The notes beneath the pieces were generated by a model that saw only the letters and a program-made list of their open reading frames with translations, was not told the DNA's origin and searched no databases. Source: Streptomyces catenulae (lineage in GTDB: Bacteria; Actinomycetota; Actinomycetes; Streptomycetales; Streptomycetaceae). From it: DNA of 64,000 nucleotides. The stretch covers positions 50,601 to 114,600 of the forward strand of contig NZ_JODY01000013.1 in NCBI RefSeq assembly GCF_000718015.1, in the 5' to 3' direction. Both the position numbers and the translations under genes were made by a program. Positions 1 through 7,564 of the stretch are shown here, piece by piece (the first letter of the stretch is position 1; each line of letters begins with the position of its first letter).

Positions 1-39
1 GCTGCCCCGTCAGTCGCAGCGGTGAGGGCGGGGCGGCAG

Positions 40-115
40 TTGGGCGGGGCGGGCCTTCAGGGAGGGTTCCTGATGGATGCGGGGCGGGGGCGGGCGTTCA
101 GGGAGCCTTCCTGAG
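40..115. repeat. imperfect tandem duplication, about 37 bp units
   Basis: Two adjacent similar units (about 43-79 and 80-115) each carry a run of G with single C, then TTCAGGGAG, a few bases and TTCCTGA. They lie upstream of the first gene. No function is evident, and no gene is seen between base 1 and 226. Confidence 0.45.
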
Positions 116-226
116 GGTCACCCAGGAGGTCCGCCCCGTGGTGGGTTTCGGCCGTGTGGGCCCGGGACGGGCGCGGGGGCGTCGCGGCGGGCGGGTTTCG
201 GGGCGAGGTCGTTTACGGTCGGCGAC

Positions 227-889
227 ATGCGCATTGTCATCGCAGGTGGACATGGTCGGATCGCGCTGCGGCTGGAGCGGTTGCTCGCCGGGCGCGGGGA
301 CGAGGTGGCCGGGATCATCCGCCGGCCGGAGCAGGCGGGTGACCTGCTGGCGGCGGGTGCCGAGCCAGTGGTGTGCGATCTGGAGTCGGCGTCGGTGGCG
401 GACGTGGCGCGGCATCTGGAGGACGCGGACGCCGCGGTGTTCGCCGCGGGTGCGGGTCCGGGTAGCGGTGCGGCCCGTAAGGACACCGTGGACCGCGGTG
501 CGGCGGCGCTGTTCGCCGACGCGGCGGAGGCGGCGGGCGTCCAGCGGTTCGTGGTGGTCTCGTCGATGGGCGCGGACCGGGAGCCGCCGGAGGGCACCGA
601 CCCGGTCTTCGCCGCGTATCTGCGGGCCAAGGGCGCGGCCGACGCGGACGTACGGGCGCGGGCCGGGCTCGACTGGACGATCCTGCGCCCCGGGCGGCTG
701 ACGGACGACGCGGGGACCGGCCTGGTGGCGCTGGCGGAGTCGACGGGGCGGGCGGAGGTGACCCGCGACGACGTGGCGGCGACCCTGCTGGCCCTGCTGG
801 ACTCCCCCGGCACCGCCCACCGCACGCTGGAGCTGATCAACGGCGGCACGCCGGTCGCGGAGGCGGTACGGGCGGTGGCCGGGGGCTGA
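227..889 (+). CDS. SDR-type NAD(P)-binding protein
   Basis: A 220-residue protein with an N-terminal dinucleotide-binding Rossmann fold. The glycine motif GGHGRIA sits at residues 7-13 after a hydrophobic strand, and there is a conserved VVVSSMGAD strand near residue 105. This matches the atypical short-chain dehydrogenase (NAD(P)H-binding, NmrA-like) family that contains NAD-dependent epimerase-like sugar or flavin reductase relatives. The substrate cannot be predicted. The frame is open from base 77, but the ATG at 227 begins directly at the Rossmann strand MRIVIAGG, as in family members, and the upstream residues are low-complexity Gly/Arg. It is a single gene with nothing cotranscribed on the plus strand. 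Family confidence is high, function low. Confidence 0.85.
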   Translation: MRIVIAGGHGRIALRLERLLAGRGDEVAGIIRRPEQAGDLLAAGAEPVVCDLESASVADVARHLEDADAAVFAAGAGPGSGAARKDTVDRGAAALFADAAEAAGVQRFVVVSSMGADREPPEGTDPVFAAYLRAKGAADADVRARAGLDWTILRPGRLTDDAGTGLVALAESTGRAEVTRDDVAATLLALLDSPGTAHRTLELINGGTPVAEAVRAVAGG

Positions 890-918
890 GCCGGGGGGAG
901 TTGGTGGGCTGAGGCGGC

Positions 919-936
919 CGGGCTCCGGAGAGCCCG
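919..936 (+). terminator. short hairpin after the SDR gene
   Basis: A 7-bp perfect stem (CGGGCTC / GAGCCCG) with a 4-base CGGA loop starts 30 bases after the stop codon. There is no T-run, which is common for Streptomyces terminators. It is only a weak candidate. Confidence 0.3.
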
Positions 937-954
937 GGCTGAGCCGAGGGGGCT

Positions 955-1006
955 CGGAGGGCCCGGCCCGTGCCGACGGATCCCCGGAGGGCCCGGCCCG
1001 TGCCGA
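955..1006. repeat. 22-bp direct repeat, two copies
   Basis: The 22-base sequence beginning CGGAGGGCCCGG occurs at 955-976 and again at 985-1006, with a spacing of 30 bases. It lies in the gap between the SDR gene and the convergent alcohol dehydrogenase. No protein is seen in the gap. Confidence 0.6.
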
Positions 1007-1161
1007 GGCGTGGCCGGGCGTGCCGGACCGCCCGTCCCGGTACGTCGTCGCCCGGCCCGACCCGGCCCGAGCGTCTCCAGGGCCGGGGCTGGGTCACGCC
1101 CGGCCCCGGTCAAGCCCTCTCCGCCGTGCGGACCGCCCGCCGCCGGTCGGGCCGCTGTCCG

Positions 1162-2160
1162 TCAACTCCCCGGGTGGATCTGTATCTTCCGGCCCGTCCC
1201 GGCCCGGAAGGTGTCCAGGGCGGTGGTGAAGTCGGCGAGGCCGAAGCGGTGGGTGAGCATGGTGTCGGCGTCGATGACGCCCTTGGCCATGAGGTCGACG
1301 GCGCGGCCGAAGCTGTGGAGGACGGCCATCGAGCCGACGATGGTGATCTCGTCGTTGTAGACCTGGAACGGCGAGAACGACGCCTTGGCCGCCGACGGCG
1401 CGACGCCGAACTGCTGGAACGTGCCGCCGCGGCGCACCCGGGTGAGGCCGTCCTCGATGGCGGGGATCGCGCCGGTGCAGTCGATGACCGTCTCCCAGCC
1501 GCCGGGGCGCTCCAGCGCAGCGGCGTCGATGGCGGTGGCGTCGGCGCCGAGGCGGGCGGCGACGGCGAGCCGGCCCTCGTTGACGTCGACGACCGAGAGG
1601 GAGGCGGCTCCGGCGGCGCGGGCGAGTTGGAGCATCATCAGGCCCATCGTCCCGGCGCCGTAGATGAGGTAGTGGTCGCCGAGGCGGCGTGGCAGGACGT
1701 CGAAGCCGCGGACCGCGCAGGACAGCGGCTCGATGAGGGTGCCCTGGACGGTGTCGACGCTCTCGGGGAGCCGGTAGCAGTTGGCGGCGGGCACCGTGAC
1801 GTACTCGGCCATCGCGCCGTCGACGGTGTCGCCGATGGCGCCCCAGCGCTCGCAGAGGTTGCCGCGGCCGATGGCGCAGAAGCGGCAGGCGCCACAGAAG
1901 AGCGAGGGGTCGACGGCGACCTGTGTGCCGGTGGGCAGCCCCGTCACCCCCTCCCCCAGGGCGACGACCTCGCCGGTGAACTCGTGCCCGGGGATGATCG
2001 GGTACGGCGTGGGCGCGAACTCGCCCTCGACGATGTGCACATCGGTCCCGCAGATGCCGACGGCCGCGGGCGCCACGACGACCTCGCCGGGCCCGGGTGT
2101 CGGGTCGTCGACGGTGGCGAGGGTGTGGGTACCGGGTGTTTCGACGACGACGGCGCGCAT
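1162..2160 (-). CDS. zinc-dependent alcohol/polyol dehydrogenase
   Basis: A 332-residue medium-chain dehydrogenase. Catalytic-zinc ligands are visible as Cys37 in GICGTD and His59-Glu60 in GHEFTG. Structural-zinc cysteines are Cys89, 92, 95 and 103 (FCGACRFC then NLC). The NAD(P) site is the GAGTMG motif in the middle of the protein. It would oxidise a secondary alcohol or sugar alcohol; the sequence resembles sorbitol/threonine-dehydrogenase-like members, but the substrate is unknown. The ATG at 2160 gives the normal family start; the frame stays open much further upstream but only as a shadow of the regulator gene. It lies 49 bases downstream of the DeoR-type regulator on the same strand, so the two probably form an operon in which the regulator controls polyol or sugar use. 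Confidence 0.92.
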   Translation of the reverse strand: MRAVVVETPGTHTLATVDDPTPGPGEVVVAPAAVGICGTDVHIVEGEFAPTPYPIIPGHEFTGEVVALGEGVTGLPTGTQVAVDPSLFCGACRFCAIGRGNLCERWGAIGDTVDGAMAEYVTVPAANCYRLPESVDTVQGTLIEPLSCAVRGFDVLPRRLGDHYLIYGAGTMGLMMLQLARAAGAASLSVVDVNEGRLAVAARLGADATAIDAAALERPGGWETVIDCTGAIPAIEDGLTRVRRGGTFQQFGVAPSAAKASFSPFQVYNDEITIVGSMAVLHSFGRAVDLMAKGVIDADTMLTHRFGLADFTTALDTFRAGTGRKIQIHPGS

Positions 2161-2209
2161 GGATCGGCCTCTCTCGTGACGGTGCGGTGGTGGCGGGGTG
2201 GTGCGGGGT

Positions 2210-3001
2210 TCAGGCCGGTGGGGTGACGGTGCGGACCTCGACGCCGAGGTCACGGGCGGCGCGCAGTTCGTCGGCGGGCGCGCGGTCGTCGGTGACCAGC
2301 AGGTCGTACCCGCCGACGTCGCCGTAGCCGAAGGTGGCGGTGCGGCCGAACTTGCGGTGTCCGACGGCGAGTACGGCGCGGTCGGCGGAGTGGAGGTAGG
2401 CGCGTTTGTTGTCGGCGTACTCGCGGACCGGGTGGTAGAGCCGTCCGGCGCTGATCGAGGTGGCGGTGACGAAGGCGACGGCGGCCCGCAGCCCGCGCAG
2501 CTCCCGCCGGGAGCGGGGGCCCGCGCAGGACTCGAAGTCCTCGTGGAACCGGCCGCCCAGCAACGTGACCTCGGCGGACGAGCCGGACAACAGGTAGGCC
2601 ACGCGCAGGGAGTTGGTGATGACGTGCAGGTCCTCGACGGTGGCCAGGCGGCGGGCGAGCGGGAAGAGCGTGGAGCCGCAGTCGACGATGACCGTGCTGC
2701 CCGGGGTGACCTCCCCGACCAGCGCGTCGGCGAGCGCCGTCTTGGTGTCGAGGTCGGCGTGCTCACGGAAGCGGACCGCGCTCTCCATGGTGACGACGGG
2801 GAAGGCGGTGGCCACCCCGCGGCCCTTGTGGAGGAGTTGGCGTTCGGTGAGGTTGTCGAGATCGCGGTGCATCGTCATCACGCTGACGCCCAGGCGCTCG
2901 GCGAGATCGGCTATCCGTATCTCGCCCTCGTCGGCGACCTGGCGCAGCACCGTCCGGCGGCGCTGCTCCACCTCTGCCTCTGACCCACGGCTCGGTCGCA
3001 T
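2210..3001 (-). CDS. DeoR/GlpR-family transcriptional regulator
   Basis: A 263-residue repressor with an N-terminal winged helix-turn-helix (about residues 15-65; the recognition segment contains LAERLGVSVMTMHRDLD) and a C-terminal DeoR sensor domain with the DCGSTLF phosphosugar-binding loop. Family members are about 250 residues long and respond to phosphorylated sugars. ATG 3001 was chosen because it gives that length; the open frame up to 3097 would run into the TCACA-N7-TGTGA dyad upstream. It is followed by the alcohol dehydrogenase gene, probably its target, and probably regulates itself. The inducer cannot be read from the sequence. Confidence 0.9.
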   Translation of the reverse strand: MRPSRGSEAEVEQRRRTVLRQVADEGEIRIADLAERLGVSVMTMHRDLDNLTERQLLHKGRGVATAFPVVTMESAVRFREHADLDTKTALADALVGEVTPGSTVIVDCGSTLFPLARRLATVEDLHVITNSLRVAYLLSGSSAEVTLLGGRFHEDFESCAGPRSRRELRGLRAAVAFVTATSISAGRLYHPVREYADNKRAYLHSADRAVLAVGHRKFGRTATFGYGDVGGYDLLVTDDRAPADELRAARDLGVEVRTVTPPA

Positions 3002-3301
3002 GCCCGGCCGCCCCCCTTCGCTGGCTCGACGCGTTCCCCCGGAACGTCGCTCGCGGCTTCCTTCGACGATAAGGCGCGGCCCACGAAAGTCACACACTTT
3101 ATGTGAAGTTCAGGGAATTCTCGGGGTTGCCCCCGAGGGGTCGCGGCCCTTCCCCGAGGGGCGCTTCGGGGGCGGGCGGCGGGGTCCGGCCATCGGTGGT
3201 GTGATGGAAGGAGAAGACGGCACGAGAGGGGCGGAGGGGGCCGCTCCGGGAGCGCCGCCGGGGGGCTGTCGCGGTGCTCCGCCACCCGGAAGGAGGCTGT
3301 C
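3002..3301. other. divergent intergenic region, DeoR regulator / CBS gene
   Basis: About 300 bases between two divergent genes. It holds the TCACA-N7-TGTGA dyad (3090-3106), a short hairpin CTCGGGG-TTGC-CCCCGAG near 3120-3137 and further CCCCGAGGGG copies nearby. Promoters for both directions are expected here, but I cannot place them with confidence. No gene is seen. Confidence 0.5.
3090..3106. promoter_or_regulatory. TCACA-N7-TGTGA dyad, candidate operator
   Basis: A perfect 5-bp inverted repeat, TCACA and TGTGA, separated by 7 bases, in a locally AT-richer stretch about 90 bases upstream of the DeoR-type regulator start. Its position and symmetry suit an operator for autoregulation. A CRP-like site is an alternative. 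No experimental support is visible. Confidence 0.4.
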
Positions 3302-3754
3302 ATGCCCGGCACACGCGACGCGGCCGGTCCGCTGCGCGCCCAGGACATCATGACCGGCGGGGCGCACTGCGTCGGCGCCCACGAGACGCTGCACGCGGCG
3401 GCGCGGATGATGCGCGACATGGACGTCGGCTGCCTGCCCATCTGCGGCGACAACAACCGGCTCATCGGCATGATCACCGACCGCGACATCGTCGTCCGGT
3501 GCTGCGCCGACAACATCGACCCGGCGACGGTGCAGGCCGGGACGTTGGAGGGGCCGATCCACTGGATCGACGCGGCGGCGGACGCCGGGGAAGTCCTCCA
3601 CACCATGGAGAAGCACCGGGTCAAGCGCCTCCCGGTGATCGACGTCCGCGCAGGTCACCGCCTGGTCGGCATGATCACCGAGGCGGACCTCGCCAAGAAC
3701 CTCAGCGACACCCAGGTGGCCGAGTTCGCGGGGCGGGTGTACGCGGACGCCTGA
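3302..3754 (+). CDS. CBS-domain pair protein
   Basis: A 150-residue protein made almost entirely of two CBS domains: residues about 13-68 (ending with the typical GMITDRDI) and about 75-140 (VGMITEADLA). CBS pairs bind adenosine nucleotides and act as energy or ionic-strength sensors. Stand-alone pairs of this kind are numerous in actinomycetes and mostly of unknown partner. The start is clear: AAGGAGG lies just upstream of the ATG. There is no effector domain, so it probably works on another protein. It is followed by a candidate terminator, so it is monocistronic. Confidence 0.92.
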   Translation: MPGTRDAAGPLRAQDIMTGGAHCVGAHETLHAAARMMRDMDVGCLPICGDNNRLIGMITDRDIVVRCCADNIDPATVQAGTLEGPIHWIDAAADAGEVLHTMEKHRVKRLPVIDVRAGHRLVGMITEADLAKNLSDTQVAEFAGRVYADA

Positions 3755-3783
3755 GGAACCGGCGGCGGGCGCGCGGCGACCGT

Positions 3784-3813
3784 GAGGCCGCCGCGGTGGC
3801 CCTGGGCGGCCTC
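3784..3813 (+). terminator. hairpin after the CBS gene
   Basis: A 9-bp perfect stem GAGGCCGCC / GGCGGCCTC around a 12-base loop, 30 bases after the CBS stop codon. There is no T-run. Confidence 0.45.
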
Positions 3814-3881
3814 GCGCCGGGGCCGCCCGACCGCCCCGTAACCGCGTGGCGGCGCCCTGCGGCCCGCCCTACCATCCGGGC

Positions 3882-4718
3882 ATGAGTACACCGGAATTCG
3901 CCCGCCGATGCACCGAAATCACCCGTCAGACCGCGGAGTTGAGGAAGCTCGTCGAGGCCGCCGACGCGCTCACGCCGGTTCCCGGCTGCCCCGGTTGGCA
4001 CCTGGGACAGCTGGTGCGGCACGTCGGCGGTGCGCACCGCTGGGTCGAGGAGATCATCCGGACCCGCGCCACCCGGGAGGTGCCCGACGACCTGGTGAAC
4101 GCGGTCGCGCCGCGCCGGGCCGAAGATCTGGCCGCCCTGGGCGCCTGGCTCGACGAGGGCGCCGCCCGCCTGGTGGAGCAGTTGCACGCGGCCGGGCCCG
4201 ACGCCCGGGTGTGGACGGTGCTGCCCGACGAGACGTCCCCAGCCTTCTGGGCCCGGCGGATGGCGGGCGAGACCCTCGTCCACCGCGCGGACGCGGCGCT
4301 CGCCGTCGGCGCGGAGTTCACCGCCACCGACGAGGCGGCCCGCGACGCGGTCGACGAGTGGCTGTCCTTCTGCGACCACCCGGAGGCCCACGCACCGCTC
4401 CCGGACTCCCCCGCCGTCCTCGGCCCGGGCCGTACCCTCGCCTTCGACACGACGACGGCCACCCCGGACGCGGCCGACGGCGCCCTCTCCCCCGGCGGTC
4501 CCCCGCCCGCCCCCGCCCGCTGGTTCATCGACCTGACCGGCGACACCCCCGTCCTCCACCGCACCGCGGCCCCGGCAGCCGTCACCGTCCGCGCCACCCC
4601 GACGGCCCTCCTGCTCTTCCTCTACGGGCGCCCGCTCCCCGACGGCGCCCTCGGTGTCACCGGCGACCGCGAACTGCTGGCCCGGTGGCGGGACCGGGCC
4701 GCGTTCTGGCTCACCTGA
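3882..4718 (+). CDS. mycothiol-dependent maleylpyruvate isomerase-family protein
   Basis: A 278-residue protein with an N-terminal DinB-like four-helix metal-binding domain. The expected metal ligands can be seen: His52 (in GGAHRWVEE) and Glu130 plus His134 (in AGETLVHRAD). This is the pattern of the family founded by mycothiol-dependent maleylpyruvate isomerase. The C-terminal half resembles the family's MDMPI C-terminal domain. Most members are not true isomerases but act on mycothiol conjugates or have unknown roles. The ATG at 3882 was preferred over the in-frame upstream start at 3846, because the N-terminus MSTPEFARRC resembles family starts. It supports an actinobacterial host, since mycothiol is restricted to that group. 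Confidence 0.85.
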   Translation: MSTPEFARRCTEITRQTAELRKLVEAADALTPVPGCPGWHLGQLVRHVGGAHRWVEEIIRTRATREVPDDLVNAVAPRRAEDLAALGAWLDEGAARLVEQLHAAGPDARVWTVLPDETSPAFWARRMAGETLVHRADAALAVGAEFTATDEAARDAVDEWLSFCDHPEAHAPLPDSPAVLGPGRTLAFDTTTATPDAADGALSPGGPPPAPARWFIDLTGDTPVLHRTAAPAAVTVRATPTALLLFLYGRPLPDGALGVTGDRELLARWRDRAAFWLT

Positions 4719-4761
4719 CCCGCGCCCGGACGGCCCCTGACCTGCGGCGAGGACGTCATAA

Positions 4762-4992
4762 CGAAGGGGTTGTGGATCGGGTCACCTGACCATCGCCGAC
4801 TGCACCAACAACACCAACCAGCGCGTCGCCTTCCATGTGACGGCCGTACGCGGCTGGGCCCCCGACGGCGCGGGGAACTGGGTCAGCCTCACCCCGGGCC
4901 GGCGCGGCAGGTCGGGGTTCCCGTGCGGCGGCACCGGCGTCGGCAGCAACGGGCTGGGAGGAAGGCTGAGCGACCGTAGCGGTCGCGCCTGA
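4762..4992 (+). pseudogene. 5'-truncated coding remnant
   Basis: After a TAA at 4759-4761 a frame runs to TGA at 4990-4992 with strongly GC-biased third positions, typical of real Streptomyces coding sequence. It encodes ADCTNNTNQRVAFHV and later GFPCGGTGVGSNGLGG, but it has no ATG or GTG start. The segment TCACCTGACC at its beginning (4782-4791) is also present at the end of the preceding gene (4711-4720), which could mark a deletion junction. It probably is the 3' end of a lost gene, perhaps an exported protein given its Asn/Thr/Gly content and two cysteines. I do not recognise the family. It sits just past the 3' side of the tRNA-Tyr gene. Confidence 0.45.
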
Positions 4993-5010
4993 CTCTTTCA
5001 GGTAAACGAA

Positions 5011-5050
5011 AACCCCCTCCGAACTGCTGTGATGCAGTTCGGAGGGGGTT
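5011..5050 (-). terminator. strong intrinsic terminator of tRNA-Tyr
   Basis: A perfect 17-bp stem (AACCCCCTCCGAACTGC and its complement) with a 6-base loop. Read on the minus strand, the stem ends in a T-rich run (TTTTCGTTT), so it would end transcription of tRNA-Tyr, whose 3' end lies 10 bases upstream. It could also act on the plus strand. Confidence 0.85.
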
Positions 5051-5060
5051 TCCTCCACTG

Positions 5061-5142
5061 TGGCGGCGCCAGGATTCGAACCTGGGAAGGCGAAGCCGGC
5101 AGATTTACAGTCTGCTCCCTTTGGCCGCTCGGGCACACCGCC
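5061..5142 (-). tRNA. tRNA-Tyr (GTA)
   Basis: Read on the minus strand, the cloverleaf is complete. The 7-bp acceptor stem is GGCGGTG / CGCCGCC, followed by discriminator A. The anticodon loop is CTGTAAA, with anticodon GTA. A long variable arm, as expected for class II tRNA-Tyr, precedes the T arm with GGTTCGAATCC. The 3' CCA is not encoded. A strong terminator follows. Nothing cotranscribed is seen. Confidence 0.95.
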
Positions 5143-5339
5143 AGGGTTTGCTGCCGGAGACCCGCTTGCTGCGGTGCTCGGTGGCAACGACGTAAACCAT
5201 ACCTGATGGCAGGGGGTGCTCCGCCACTCGGTTCGCGCGGCCGGGGGCGTGGGTGCGGGGGCCGCCTCCTCTAGGCTGGCGGGGCGGTCCGGGACGGGCC
5301 GTTTCCCTGACGGATCTATCCACGAGGAGCCAACTCACC

Positions 5340-5828
5340 ATGGCCGACTCCAGTTTCGACATCGTCTCGAAGGTCGAGCGGCAGGAGGTCGACAACGCCC
5401 TCAACCAGACCGCCAAGGAGATCTCGCAGCGCTACGACTTCAAGGGCGTGGACGCGTCGATCGAGTGGTCGGGCGAGAAGATCGAGATGCGCGCCAACGG
5501 CGAGCAGCGGGTCAAGGCCGTACTCGACATCTTCCAGACCAAGCTGGTCAAGCGCGGGGTCTCGCTGAAGGCGCTGGACGCGGGCGAGCCGCAGCTCTCC
5601 GGCAAGATGTACAAGATCTTCGCCTCCATCCAGGAGGGCATCTCGCAGGAGAACGCCAAGAAGGTCGCCAAGACGATCCGCGACGAGGGCCCGAAGGGCG
5701 TCAAGGCGCAGGTCCAGGGCGATGAGCTGCGGGTCAGCTCGAAGAGCCGCGACGACCTCCAGGCCGTTCAGCAGCTGCTGAAGGGCAAGGACCTGGACTT
5801 CGCGATCCAGTTCGTGAACTACCGGTAG
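5340..5828 (+). CDS. YajQ-family nucleotide-binding protein
   Basis: A 162-residue protein matching the YajQ family over its full length: [19 protein letters not shown] at the N-terminus, [14 protein letters not shown] in the first domain and the usual [11 protein letters not shown]-terminus. YajQ proteins have two RNP-like folds. Some bind cyclic di-GMP and act as transcription co-regulators in proteobacteria; the actinobacterial role is not established. The start ATG 5340 is preceded by GAGGAG, and the open frame upstream is unrelated. It is monocistronic and converges on yccF with a shared terminator. Confidence 0.95.
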   Translation: MADSSFDIVSKVERQEVDNALNQTAKEISQRYDFKGVDASIEWSGEKIEMRANGEQRVKAVLDIFQTKLVKRGVSLKALDAGEPQLSGKMYKIFASIQEGISQENAKKVAKTIRDEGPKGVKAQVQGDELRVSSKSRDDLQAVQQLLKGKDLDFAIQFVNYR

Positions 5829-5896
5829 GCACCGGCGTACGACGGTACGGGCCCGTGGGTCGGGGCGTTCCGTCGGCGGAGCACACGCAGTGACCG

Positions 5897-5941
5897 GGTG
5901 GGGCGGCGGGCCATGGGCGCGCCGCCCCACCGGCGTGTCCG
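5897..5941. terminator. bidirectional terminator between yajQ and yccF
   Basis: A 12-bp perfect stem GGTGGGGCGGCG / CGCCGCCCCACC with a 21-base loop in the 168-base gap between two convergent genes. There is no T-run on either side. Confidence 0.6.
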
Positions 5942-5996
5942 GCCGTCACCCGGACGGGGCGACGGCCGGGGCGCGGTGCGGCCCGCGCCCGGGTGG

Positions 5997-6389
5997 TCAG
6001 CGGGTGGCGAAGGGCTCGTCGGTGGGGACGATCTCGCGGCCGAGGGGCATCAGGGAGATCGGGATCATCTTGAAGTTGGCGATGCCGAACGGGATGCCGA
6101 TGATCGTGATGCAGAGGGCGATGCCGGTGCAGATGTGGCCGAGCGCCAGCCACCAGCCCGCGAAGATGATCCAGACGACGTTGCCGATCGTGGATCCGGC
6201 GCCCGCGTCCCGGCGTTCGACGGTGGTACGGCCGAAGGGCCAGAGCGCGTAGCCCGCGATGCGGAAGGACGCGATGCCGAACGGGATCGTGACGATCAGG
6301 ACGCAGCAGATGATTCCCGCAAGCACATAGCCGAGCGCCAGCCAGAAGCCGCTGAGAACCAACCAGATGACGTTGAGGATGAGCTTCAT
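5997..6389 (-). CDS. YccF-domain inner membrane protein
   Basis: A 130-residue membrane protein built from two repeats of the YccF domain, each with a hydrophobic stretch and a conserved IPFGIA motif: TIPFGIASFRIAGYALWPFGR in the first half and IGIPFGIANFKMIPISLMPLGR in the second. Four hydrophobic segments are visible. YccF proteins are widespread membrane proteins without an assigned biochemical role. The start ATG 6389 gives the expected MKLILNVIWLVLSG N-terminus. It is about 100 bases downstream of htpX on the same strand, so cotranscription is possible. Confidence 0.93.
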   Translation of the reverse strand: MKLILNVIWLVLSGFWLALGYVLAGIICCVLIVTIPFGIASFRIAGYALWPFGRTTVERRDAGAGSTIGNVVWIIFAGWWLALGHICTGIALCITIIGIPFGIANFKMIPISLMPLGREIVPTDEPFATR

Positions 6390-6494
6390 GATCGACAGCC
6401 TTCCACGGCAGGGCGACAGGGGTACGCCCGGGTAGACGCGGCAGCCGACGGGGAACGTTGCGACGCGGGCGCCCCGATGTGCCCGGCCGCGCCT

Positions 6495-7358
6495 TTATAT
6501 GTGGGGACCGGCCATCCGCTCCAGGCGGCTGATGCGTTCGCCCATCGGCGGGTGGGTGGCGAAGAAGCGGGACATACCGTCCCCCGCGCGGAACGGATTG
6601 GCGATCATCATGTGCCCCGCGGTCTCCAGCCGCGGCTCCGGGGGCAGCGGCAGCTGCTGGGTGCCCCTCTCCAGCTTACGGAGCGCGGAGGCCAGGGCCA
6701 GGGGGTCGCCGGTGAGCCGGGCGCCCGAGGCATCGGCCTGGTACTCCCGGGAGCGGCTGACGGCGAGCTGGATCAGGGACGCGGCGAGCGGCCCCAGGAT
6801 CATGATCAGCAGCATCCCGAGCACCCCGGGGCGGTCGTCGTCGTCCGAGCGGCCGGCCGGGATCAGCCAGGCGAAATTCACCAGGAACATCACCACGGAG
6901 GCCAGCGCCCCGGCCACCGAGGAGATGAGGATGTCGCGGTTGTGGACATGGCTCAGCTCATGGCCGATCACCCCGCGCAGCTCCCGTTCGTCCAACAGCT
7001 GGAGGATGCCGTCGGTGCAGCAGACCGCGGCGTTACGGGGATTGCGGCCGGTGGCGAAGGCGTTGGGCGCCTGGGTCGGCGAGATGTAGAGGCGCGGCAT
7101 GGGCTGGCGGGCGGCGGTCGACAGCTCACGGACCATGCGGTACAGACCGGGCGCCTCGAATTCGCTCACCGGGCGGGCGCGCATGGCCCGCAGCGCGAGC
7201 TTGTCGCTGTTCCAGTACGCGTAGGCGTTGGTCCCCACCGCGACGAGTACGGCGACGACCAGGCCCGTGCGGCCGAAGAAGCTGCCGATGACGAGGATGA
7301 GGGCGGACAGACCACCGAGGAGTACGGCGGTTCTGAGCCCGTTGTGCCGGCGGTGCAC
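6495..7358 (-). CDS. htpX: membrane zinc metalloprotease HtpX
   Basis: A 287-residue M48 peptidase for membrane-protein quality control. Two hydrophobic segments lie at about residues 11-26 and 31-45. The zinc motif HELSH is at 133-137, inside a [14 protein letters not shown] block, and a third ligand Glu is in SREYQAD near residue 213. Two more hydrophobic segments lie between these, as in HtpX. GTG 7358 was chosen because it is preceded by GGAGGG with 6-base spacing and gives the usual HtpX length. The in-frame ATG at 7409 would add 17 low-complexity residues. The active site is on the cytoplasmic side in known members. Confidence 0.93.
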   Translation of the reverse strand: MHRRHNGLRTAVLLGGLSALILVIGSFFGRTGLVVAVLVAVGTNAYAYWNSDKLALRAMRARPVSEFEAPGLYRMVRELSTAARQPMPRLYISPTQAPNAFATGRNPRNAAVCCTDGILQLLDERELRGVIGHELSHVHNRDILISSVAGALASVVMFLVNFAWLIPAGRSDDDDRPGVLGMLLIMILGPLAASLIQLAVSRSREYQADASGARLTGDPLALASALRKLERGTQQLPLPPEPRLETAGHMMIANPFRAGDGMSRFFATHPPMGERISRLERMAGPHI

Positions 7359-7564
7359 CGTACGCCCTCCAAGCGATCCGGCAGGGGAACCCGCTGCTGC
7401 GACATCCACTCTCCGGTGGACCCTTACTCACTGGTCAACGCGGGATGAGCAGGGCAGGTTCCCTCACCCTCCGCACCCGGGGAGGGCCGGTTCCGGCGCC
7501 CGGACGGACGCGGGCGGCGGCGGTGGAACGCCGGGTTCCGGCCAGGGGGCGGCCCGGGCCGGGC

